Shown here in pieces: positions 6,655-12,627 of a DNA stretch of 12,627 nucleotides. The position numbers and the translations under genes were made by a program. The stretch comes from Kiritimatiellia bacterium (GTDB taxonomy: Bacteria > Verrucomicrobiota > Kiritimatiellia > RFP12 > UBA1067): assembly GCA_900767325.1 (NCBI GenBank), contig CAAFYT010000085.1, forward strand, positions 1 through 12,627, in the 5' to 3' direction. Under the pieces are notes generated by a model that did no database searches, was not told the DNA's origin, and worked only from the letters and a program-made list of their open reading frames with translations. Positions within the stretch are counted from its first letter, which is position 1. The number at the start of each line of letters is the position of its first letter.

Positions 6655-8972
6655 TATCTCGTTTCGCGGAAGAAACGCTTCATCTCATCCACCGTCGTAC
6701 ACTCCAGCAGCCGTTTGTAGCCATCGTTGTTGCGGAGCTTGCGCGAAACGAAGCTCATCAGTTGCAGATAGGGCGTCTGCCGTTCGGAATTGGTGAGCGT
6801 CAGCACGATGATCTGGAGCTGCGAGTTGTCAATCGTCTCGTAATCGGGAATGCAACCATTGGCTGTGCCGGAGTTATCCAGAATCGCCACGGCTCCGGCG
6901 ATGCCAGAGACTTCGCTCGTTCGACCGTGCGGCACGGCAATGCCGAGGTCGAGACCCGTCGGCATCGAGGCCTCGCGCTTCAAGACGGCGTCGATGGCGG
7001 CCTGGGTGTCGTGCACGTGGTGGGGGCACGCCTTGGCGATCTCCCGCACGAGAAGTTCGATCGCCTCTTGCTTGGACGAGGCGCGGAACTTGGGCAACAT
7101 CACGAAGCCCTGCAGATAGCGACCGATACCGCTCCGGCCGATGCGATCGGTCTGCGAACCGTTGAGGAGTTTGTTGACATTGTCGCGCCGAATGGGTTTC
7201 GCGATCTGGCGGGCGAGGTCGTTCAGCTCGGAGGCAACGTCCATCCAGGCCGTCATCACCATCGCCTCCTCAGCCGGCGTGCAGTCGAGGCGGATCACAT
7301 TGTCGGTGCGGCTGAGCGAAAGCTCCATATTATCCATCGCCACCTCCCAGATCGAATGCTCGGTGGAGAGGAGCGAGGTAAAGAAGCCCTCCTCGCGGAA
7401 CTTCTCCACCAGCTTCGTGAGCACGATCTCGGCGAGATCAGGCGTTCCCAACTCGAAGAAGACGGAGCGCGACCCATCTTGGGCGGGCCGGGGCTTGCGA
7501 ACGCCACGGGCCTTGGGGATGAAGAGTCCAACGAGAGCCGGCGGCGCGACGAGCGTCGTCACGAGCGTCATGAGGATGCCGATGCCAAAGATTTCTTGCG
7601 TCAGATAGCCGCTCGACAATCCAAGCCCCGCGATGATCAGCGCGACCTCGCCGCGCGGCACCATGCCCGCGCCAATGCGAAGCCCCCCCAACAAAGTGAA
7701 ACCACAGCACATCGAGGGAATCATGCAGCCGAGGACCTTCGCCAAGATCGCCAACGCCGTGTAGATGCCGCCGAAGATCAGAACCGATCTCGAGCACAAC
7801 GCCGAGACATCGACCATCATGCCCATCGCACAGAAGAAAACCGGCACGAGGAAGGTGTAGACGGGCGAGAGCATCTGCTGAATGGGGTGCTTAAGATCGG
7901 TGCGCGAGAGGGCGAGCCCCATCACATAGGCACCAATGATCATCGCCAGACCCATGAACTCGAAAAAGCCCGCCATCACCAAGGCAAGACCAAAGGCCAT
8001 CATCGCAATGATCACAGGGCTGCGGAAGACAAACTTGAGAAACTTCGCAATCCAACGCGCGGCCAAAACGCCGATCACCGTTGCCAACAACCACACGCCG
8101 AACGCCTTGAGCGCAATGAAGGCGATCGCGCCCCAGTCCATCGCCGCCCCAGATCCTCCACCGGCGGAAATCTTCCCCGTTGCAACGATAATGCCGTTGC
8201 CGATCGCCAGCACGATGAGCCCGAGCACGTCATCGATGACCGCGCCGGCCATGATCGTAACGCCCTCCTCACTATCCATCTTCTTGCGCTCGGAGAGGAT
8301 GCGTGCGGTGATGCCGACGGAGGTCGCGGTCGACATGATACCCATGTAGAGGGGCGCTTCCTGCGTGATCGCCTGCGCGAGAGGCATTGTTGCCAGGGGT
8401 TTGAACGACTCGAAAAAGTGAGGCAACAGATAGACCGCCGAGAGATCGCCGAAGAGGAACGAGACGACGACACCGCCGAGGCCGACCATCGAGCCGACGA
8501 ACGAATAGCGGATAAACATCTTGAGGTTCGTCTCAAGCCCCGAGAGAAAGAGAAGAATCACCGAGGCGAGGGTTGCGATGCCATAGAGCGCGGGGGAGGT
8601 CGCGTCGAGCATGCGACCCGACTCGGCCATGATGCGACGCAAGGCCGCGCCATGGAAGAGCCCATCCGCAAAAAGGCCACTCCCCCAACCTATGCCGCCC
8701 AAGGCCCAGGGACCGATGGCAATGCCTGCGGCGAGTTCGCCGAGAATGGAAGGAAGGCGCAAGAGAGAGGCGAGCTGCCCGCCCAGGCGAGCGGCAAAGA
8801 GTATGACGCCGATTTGGAGAACGAGAAACATCATCTCCTCGACGCGGGAAAGGTCGAAGTTCGGATAGGGGGGCACGACCTCGGCGCCGGCCGAGGCAAA
8901 CGCACCCGCCGCGCCCATAACGACCATCACCGCGATCAGAAATCTCCTTATGCAACCATTCATCCTCACCAT
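6654..8972 (-). CDS. CPA2-family cation:proton antiporter with C-terminal PTS EIIA domain
   Basis: An inner-membrane antiporter exchanging Na+ or K+ for protons, 772 residues. A signal-like hydrophobic N-terminus (about 1-29) precedes roughly 12 membrane segments (about 45-485). The tandem Asp247-Asp248 in AGAVIDDVLG is the ion-binding signature of electrogenic CPA2 exchangers such as NapA. MVPRGEVALI (about 437-446) is another family motif. After the membrane part comes an unassigned cytoplasmic stretch (about 490-620) without an RCK/KTN GxGxxG fold. A PTS EIIA type-2 (fructose/Ntr) domain follows at about 620-772, with the phospho-accepting His682 in GIAVPHGRT. The EIIA domain suggests control by PTS phosphorylation (inference). 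An in-frame start at 9065 would overlap the upstream permease by 85 bases. The ATG at 8972 lies 8 bases after that permease's stop, with AAAGGA 11 bases upstream. An ATG at 8963 is the alternative. Confidence 0.9.
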   Translation of the reverse strand: MVRMNGCIRRFLIAVMVVMGAAGAFASAGAEVVPPYPNFDLSRVEEMMFLVLQIGVILFAARLGGQLASLLRLPSILGELAAGIAIGPWALGGIGWGSGLFADGLFHGAALRRIMAESGRMLDATSPALYGIATLASVILLFLSGLETNLKMFIRYSFVGSMVGLGGVVVSFLFGDLSAVYLLPHFFESFKPLATMPLAQAITQEAPLYMGIMSTATSVGITARILSERKKMDSEEGVTIMAGAVIDDVLGLIVLAIGNGIIVATGKISAGGGSGAAMDWGAIAFIALKAFGVWLLATVIGVLAARWIAKFLKFVFRSPVIIAMMAFGLALVMAGFFEFMGLAMIIGAYVMGLALSRTDLKHPIQQMLSPVYTFLVPVFFCAMGMMVDVSALCSRSVLIFGGIYTALAILAKVLGCMIPSMCCGFTLLGGLRIGAGMVPRGEVALIIAGLGLSSGYLTQEIFGIGILMTLVTTLVAPPALVGLFIPKARGVRKPRPAQDGSRSVFFELGTPDLAEIVLTKLVEKFREEGFFTSLLSTEHSIWEVAMDNMELSLSRTDNVIRLDCTPAEEAMVMTAWMDVASELNDLARQIAKPIRRDNVNKLLNGSQTDRIGRSGIGRYLQGFVMLPKFRASSKQEAIELLVREIAKACPHHVHDTQAAIDAVLKREASMPTGLDLGIAVPHGRTSEVSGIAGAVAILDNSGTANGCIPDYETIDNSQLQIIVLTLTNSERQTPYLQLMSFVSRKLRNNDGYKRLLECTTVDEMKRFFRETR

Positions 8973-8980
8973 GTTCTTCT

Positions 8981-10426
8981 TTATCCTTTCAAAGAGGGAA
9001 GTTCCAAGTTCTCTGGGTGCGATTCGAGCGCCATCGGCCGAGGCATCGGCACGAACGTCAACCACGCCCAGGCGACCAGCGCCGTCACCAAGCCAACCAC
9101 GGCGCCGATCCTAATCCAGCCGCCGAACGAAATCGGCGCGTGACCATGCTTCTCCAGGAGCCCCGACGCCACAATGTTGGCCGTCGAGCCCACGACCGTA
9201 ATGTTGCCCCCAAAGCAGGCACCGAAGAGTAGCGCCCACCAAAGCACCGCATATTGAGACGAGATGTCAATCAGGTTCTGGATGACCGGCGTGAACGCCG
9301 CCACGAAGACGATGTTGTCCACGAACGCCGAACCGAACGATGCGATCAACAGCACAAAGGGTATCATCCCGCCCGGCCCGCCGGAAACGTTGCGCGTGAG
9401 CGTGTCGGCGAGATTGCGTGTGATGCCGTTCTCGTTGAGCGAGCCGGCGATTGCGAAAAGCAGCATGAAGAACAGGAGAGTCCACCATTCCACATCCTTC
9501 TCCACATAATGACGGGCGCGATGAGGACGCCAAATCATCAACACGCCGGCAACGATGAGCGGCGTCATGATGAGAAAGGCATTCTTGTTCTCGGTTCCGC
9601 CAAGCGCAAGGGCGTGCTCGATCTGATGGTGGAAGGCGATCACCAAAACCGTCACGAGCAGGATGAAGAGCCCCGTCCTGTAGGGAATCCTGATCGCGGG
9701 ACCCAGACCGAGCTTGCGATGCCGCGCCATTGCGAGCGACATCGCGCGAATATCGCGCCGAAACCAAAACGCCACAATGACCAGCATGACGAGAAGCGCA
9801 AGAAGGGCGATGGGCGTCGCGCCGATCAGGAACTGCGAGAATGTCAACCCCGCCTTATTACCGATGAAGATGCCGACTGGATTGCCCAGCATCGTGGCCG
9901 ACGAGCCGATGTTGGTCGCCAGAACCGAGATGAGCACGAAGGGATGCGGCCGGAGTTTCAGCGTATCGCAGACCTGAAAGACGAGCGCCAGCACCACGAC
10001 GATCGACGACACCTCGTCCACCACGGACGCCAGCACCGCCGAGAGCACGCAAAGGATGGCGGTAAAGGACATCCCATTCATGTTGCGCCGGTTGATGATC
10101 GACTGAATCACCCAGGTGAGAAACCCCAAGTCCTTCAGCGCGCCCACGATGATCATCATGCCGATGAGAAAGAAGATGATGTCGAGTTCCGTCGCCTTGA
10201 GAATCGACTGCAACGTCATCGCATGCGAGGCGATCAGGATCGACACGCCGATAAACGCTGCCGCAACACGCCGCTCCCAGAAAAAGAGCGTGGTCGAGAT
10301 CACCAGGGCGAACACACCGAGGGTGATCGCCTGTGTGGTGCTTTTGACGAGCCCACCGAACCAGCCCCCGAGGGAGACGATCAGAACCACCAACGCCAGC
10401 AGAAGAATCCTCGGATTAAACTTCAT
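8981..10426 (-). CDS. ArsB/NhaD-type ion permease (IT superfamily)
   Basis: A polytopic inner-membrane secondary transporter of 481 residues with about 11-12 hydrophobic segments. The two halves carry matching motifs, as in the ion transporter superfamily. SVVDEVSSIVVVLAL (135-149) pairs with AFVDNIVFVAAFTPV (367-381), and SSATMLGNPVGIFIG (175-189) pairs with NITVVGSTANIVASG (408-422). These re-entrant hairpin regions bind the ion or substrate. The family includes Na+/H+ antiporter NhaD, arsenite pump ArsB and SLC13/CitM carriers. Its place between two EIIA-bearing genes and beside a CPA2 antiporter favours Na+/H+ exchange, but this is inference. The ATG at 10426 sits 2 bases after the EIIA-CBS stop with only a weak GAG upstream. 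A GTG at 10432 overlaps that stop as GTGA. Either way translation is likely coupled. The C-terminal tail after 460 is short and polar. Confidence 0.85.
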   Translation of the reverse strand: MKFNPRILLLALVVLIVSLGGWFGGLVKSTTQAITLGVFALVISTTLFFWERRVAAAFIGVSILIASHAMTLQSILKATELDIIFFLIGMMIIVGALKDLGFLTWVIQSIINRRNMNGMSFTAILCVLSAVLASVVDEVSSIVVVLALVFQVCDTLKLRPHPFVLISVLATNIGSSATMLGNPVGIFIGNKAGLTFSQFLIGATPIALLALLVMLVIVAFWFRRDIRAMSLAMARHRKLGLGPAIRIPYRTGLFILLVTVLVIAFHHQIEHALALGGTENKNAFLIMTPLIVAGVLMIWRPHRARHYVEKDVEWWTLLFFMLLFAIAGSLNENGITRNLADTLTRNVSGGPGGMIPFVLLIASFGSAFVDNIVFVAAFTPVIQNLIDISSQYAVLWWALLFGACFGGNITVVGSTANIVASGLLEKHGHAPISFGGWIRIGAVVGLVTALVAWAWLTFVPMPRPMALESHPENLELPSLKG

Positions 10427-10428
10427 CG

Positions 10429-11343
10429 TCACTCGCGGAATATCTTACTGAGGAAACGCGGCAGGCGCACAACGCCCACCAGCCGACCCCCTTCGCGCAC
10501 ATAGCAGCACGACGCCTGATGACGCGTCATCTCGCCGGCAACCTGGATCGCTGGCGTTTCAGGCGAAACGCAGGGAAAATCAGATACGAGAATCTCACGC
10601 AGCCAGGTCTTGCGCTCGTTCTCCAAAACCATCGCAAACGGCTCGAAGTTTGCGATCGGCGTGAAGTCACCCATCCACAGCAGGTACTCCGGTAGACAAA
10701 TGCGCAGCAGTTCGTTCGCCCGTACGATGCCCTTGAGGTCCCCCTCGCGATCCAGCACCGCCACCTCGCTCACATCATTTTGAATGAAGGTGTCGACACA
10801 GACTTGCAGAGTATCCGTCTCGCGCAGGGTGAGGAACTCGCGGCTCATGATATCCGCCGCCGTGATATAGCGCGGCAGATAGGCCTTCCCCGACTCGAAG
10901 AAGCGGTAGACGTCGGATGCATTCGCCATCGCCGCGACCTGATGCAGCACGGAATCGTCCTTCAGCGCACCGCTCAACACACGCAGAATCTGCAGATAGA
11001 GAGCGGGACGATCTTTCGGCATCAGCAGAAGAAAGACGATGTGTACCGCCGACTCCTCGCCAGGCCAGACGATACCGCGTTCGCTGGTGGCAATGGCGAG
11101 ACGCGGCGCGGCCAGATTCTCCAGGCGCGCATGCGGCAACGCGAGACCATCGGCAATCACCGTCGAACCGGCCGTCTCGCGCGCAAACACGGCGCGCAAC
11201 ACCGGCGCACGATCAAGGCCAGCCGCCTTCGCCGCCAAGCCGACAAGCGTTGCGATGACTTCGTCACGCGAGCTCTCGCCACAATGCGGCTCAATCTCGG
11301 CCACCGTAAAGAACTCGGTGATCTTGAGTCCGTCCGCGTTCAT
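10429..11343 (-). CDS. PTS EIIA type-2 domain fused to a CBS domain pair (probable regulator)
   Basis: A soluble cytoplasmic protein of 304 residues. Residues about 5-152 form a PTS EIIA domain of the fructose/EIIA-Ntr type. His71 in ADGLALPHARL is at the phosphorylation site, and LLLMPKDRPALYLQILRVLS (105-124) is the family helix. Two CBS modules follow, at about 160-215 (ITAADIMSREFLTLRETD, VLDREGDLKGIVRANEL) and 248-302 (VSPETPAIQVAGEM, REGGRLVGVVRLPRFL). A linker of about 33 residues separates them. CBS pairs usually sense adenine nucleotides. No EIIB or EIIC is nearby, so a regulatory role on the ion transporters encoded next in the operon is more likely than sugar transport (inference). 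Its stop overlaps or abuts the permease start. The ATG is the only possible start, because an in-frame stop lies 15 bases upstream. AGGAGG is just 2 bases away, an unusually tight spacing. Confidence 0.88.
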   Translation of the reverse strand: MNADGLKITEFFTVAEIEPHCGESSRDEVIATLVGLAAKAAGLDRAPVLRAVFARETAGSTVIADGLALPHARLENLAAPRLAIATSERGIVWPGEESAVHIVFLLLMPKDRPALYLQILRVLSGALKDDSVLHQVAAMANASDVYRFFESGKAYLPRYITAADIMSREFLTLRETDTLQVCVDTFIQNDVSEVAVLDREGDLKGIVRANELLRICLPEYLLWMGDFTPIANFEPFAMVLENERKTWLREILVSDFPCVSPETPAIQVAGEMTRHQASCCYVREGGRLVGVVRLPRFLSKIFRE

Positions 11344-11378
11344 ATCCTCCTGACTTTATCGAGTCTGGCGACGTTCCC

Positions 11379-12410
11379 TCACGAATAGCGACGCACGATG
11401 GATTCGTATTCGCTCGCTTGCGCCTCCATCGATTCCACCATCTTGAACTGCGTGCGGCAACGAACGAGATTGTGGTCATCGTAAGCCGTGTGGAAGTATG
11501 TGTCGCCCGCGAGATAGTCGGTCAGGAAACGGATGCCGATCGTCAAGGTGATCAGCCGCCCCGAAAACGCGAGATTCTCCTTCTCAAGCTCCGTCAAGAA
11601 CCTCGCCTTGGAAAGATAACCCCGGACAAGCGCCTCGAAGTAGTCCTTCCTCGAATAGACCTTCGAAAGATCCGTCTCGTCCTCGGCGGCGGCGGCGGAA
11701 GACGTTCGCACCATATCGCCAAAGTCGTAGAGCGCGCTTCCAGGCATGGTCGTATCGAGATCGATCACGACGTTCCCGCCATCCGGCGCGAGCATGACGT
11801 TGTTGATCTTCGTATCGTTGTGCGTGATGCGCTCCGGTATCTCGCCCTTCGCCATCATCGTCACGATCTTCGCCGCCTCCTCGCGGCGGCGATCGACGAA
11901 CGCGAGTTCGGCGGCAACCTTCGCCTTGCGACCCTTGACATCCCGCGCGGCCGCTTCGTCGAGAAGCCGCAGGCGGTCAACCGTATCGTGGAAGCGCTCG
12001 ATCACGGGCTTCAGCTTCGGCTCGGGCAGATCGGACAAGGCATTCTGAAAGCTCGCAAACGCTCCAGCCGCAAGCTCCGCTTGGGCTGGAGAGCTGATGA
12101 CATCCACGCTCGTATACCCATCGAGAAAGCCGTAAAGCCGCCAGGGGTTCTCGTAACCCACCACATCCAACGTCTTCACGCCCTTCGCCTTGAGATGGTC
12201 AGTCACGCGAATGATGTTCGCCTTGAGGATATCCTTGTCGAACGCATCCGTGACGCGCTGGAGAATCAGCCGCCGCCCGCTGCGGGTTTCGACCTTGAAG
12301 GTATCGTTGATGTGCCCCGAACCATAGCGGCTGACATCCGTCTGGTCGGTAATGCCCATGGAGGCGAGCGCGGCTGCGAGCTCCTCGTTGGAATAGATGC
12401 GGTTGGACAC
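11379..12410 (-). CDS. nahK: N-acetylhexosamine 1-kinase-like phosphotransferase (NahK family)
   Basis: A cytoplasmic small-molecule kinase of 343 residues with the APH/choline-kinase-like fold. It resembles bifidobacterial NahK, which makes GlcNAc-1-P or GalNAc-1-P from the free sugar and ATP, along its whole length rather than only at the kinase core. Shared stretches include SGHINDTF (31-38), FHDT (140-143), THNDTKINN (196-204) with catalytic Asp199, IDLDTTMPGSALYDFGD (216-232) with metal-binding Asp217/Asp219, and RFLTDYLAGDTYF (294-306) followed by HNLVR. The start is GTG at 12410, with AGGAGG 8 bases upstream inside the end of the preceding gene. It lies 5 bases after that gene's stop. 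The match is from memory of the family, not a search. Another sugar or aminoglycoside-like substrate remains possible, but the substrate-side motifs make N-acetylhexosamine the best guess. Confidence 0.82.
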   Translation of the reverse strand: MSNRIYSNEELAAALASMGITDQTDVSRYGSGHINDTFKVETRSGRRLILQRVTDAFDKDILKANIIRVTDHLKAKGVKTLDVVGYENPWRLYGFLDGYTSVDVISSPAQAELAAGAFASFQNALSDLPEPKLKPVIERFHDTVDRLRLLDEAAARDVKGRKAKVAAELAFVDRRREEAAKIVTMMAKGEIPERITHNDTKINNVMLAPDGGNVVIDLDTTMPGSALYDFGDMVRTSSAAAAEDETDLSKVYSRKDYFEALVRGYLSKARFLTELEKENLAFSGRLITLTIGIRFLTDYLAGDTYFHTAYDDHNLVRCRTQFKMVESMEAQASEYESIVRRYS

Positions 12411-12415
12411 TTTCC

Positions 12416-12627
12416 TTACCTCCTCTTGATGACGGGTATCTGCGCCGCCGCAACGGACTGGCCGAGACGACGCGCCTTCTCATCGGGCATGAAGACATCG
12501 ATCTTCTCAGCCCATTCGGGGTAAAGGTCCTTCAAGGCGGCCTTCGCCGTCTCGAGAATAACCTCGCCGCCGAGACCCGAGGTCACGCGCCCGAGGATCA
12601 TCATGTTCGCGTAGTCGTAGAACTCGT
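12416..12627 (-). CDS. Probable ROK-family protein (C-terminal 69 residues only)
   Basis: The frame is open from the window edge to a TAA at 12418-12416, giving 69 residues. The visible part contains ANMMILGRVTSGLGGEVIL, then a helix and a basic/polar stretch, then DEKARRLGQSVAAAQIPVI. This is reminiscent of the C-terminal end of ROK-fold sugar kinases and repressors, where a VLGGGVS-like strand-turn is followed by a helix and a GAA(x)LA-like final helix. The resemblance is partial, and the diagnostic N-terminal ATP-binding and zinc-site motifs lie outside the window. The 5-base gap to the NahK-like gene shows both are in one transcript. A role in amino-sugar phosphorylation or sensing would fit that partner, but is inference. 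Some other sugar-kinase-like protein is possible. Confidence 0.45.
   Translation of the reverse strand, partial: EFYDYANMMILGRVTSGLGGEVILETAKAALKDLYPEWAEKIDVFMPDEKARRLGQSVAAAQIPVIKRR
12419..12424 (-). promoter_or_regulatory. Ribosome binding site supporting the GTG start of the NahK-like gene
   Basis: A perfect AGGAGG lies 8 bases before the GTG at 12410. It sits just before the TAA stop of the preceding gene (12418-12416), so the signal is embedded in that gene's last codons. No in-frame ATG near the N-terminus competes with it. Confidence 0.75.

Noticed and set aside
8972..9065. Antiporter start at 9065 (803 residues)
   Set aside because: It would overlap the permease gene by 85 bases, and the extra 31 residues are polar and unlike a transporter N-terminus. 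The ATG at 8972 begins the hydrophobic leader.
6606..9143. An 845-codon open frame on the plus strand opposite the antiporter gene
   Set aside because: Its translation is a low-complexity mix of His, Arg, Asp and Glu, as expected from the complement of hydrophobic codons in GC-rich DNA. The minus-strand frame encodes a clear CPA2-EIIA protein with family motifs. Similar plus-strand frames at 2177-3604, 4043-5380, 9254-10504 and 11418-12524 were dismissed for the same reason.
10429..11343. Reading the EIIA-CBS gene as part of a sugar-uptake PTS
   Set aside because: No EIIB or EIIC is found within the window, and the neighbours are ion transporters, so a regulatory role fits better.
11346..11368. 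Small inverted repeat GACT-CGATAA-AGTC between the NahK-like and EIIA-CBS genes
   Set aside because: Only a 4-bp stem with no T-run, so too weak to call a terminator or operator.

Overview
All genes in this window lie on the minus strand, so transcription runs from high to low coordinates. Ten protein genes (two cut by the window edges) fill it almost completely. The widest gap between genes is about 47 bases, and several junctions overlap or nearly touch. I see no tRNA, rRNA, insertion sequence, CRISPR array or long repeat. The sequence is fairly GC-rich with AGGAGG-type ribosome binding sites and GTG as well as ATG starts. The RND efflux pair implies a Gram-negative double-membrane cell. 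A plant-type 6-phosphofructokinase, an antiporter fused to a PTS EIIA domain, and a secreted GH20 hexosaminidase with an N-acetylhexosamine-kinase-like protein would fit a fermentative, glycan-using bacterium, perhaps of the Verrucomicrobiota/Kiritimatiellota/Lentisphaerota group. That placement is inference, not something the sequence proves.

In transcription order: (a) 12627-11379: the C-terminal end of a probable ROK-family protein, then a kinase that closely resembles bifidobacterial N-acetylhexosamine 1-kinase (NahK). (b) 11343-6654: a cation-transport block made of a stand-alone PTS EIIA domain fused to a CBS pair, an ArsB/NhaD-type ion permease, and a CPA2 cation:proton antiporter with its own C-terminal EIIA domain. 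(c) 6654-5413: the tRNA-modification GTPase MnmE, whose start overlaps the antiporter stop (TAATG). (d) 5395-3572: a secreted GH20 beta-hexosaminidase. (e) 3535-2204: a 6-phosphofructokinase with a TATAAT box just upstream. (f) 2156-1: a periplasmic adaptor and the N-terminal third of an RND (HAE1) efflux permease.

Two themes stand out. First, two PTS EIIA domains, each with its phospho-accepting histidine, flank or are fused to two secondary ion transporters in one tightly packed block. This suggests that PTS phosphorylation state controls Na+/K+/H+ exchange. The K+-activated GTPase MnmE follows directly with an overlapping start. Second, the hexosaminidase, the NahK-like kinase, the probable ROK protein and the phosphofructokinase outline release and phosphorylation of N-acetylhexosamines and entry into glycolysis. 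MnmE also has a non-canonical G4 motif (AKCD instead of NKxD) and a shortened G domain.
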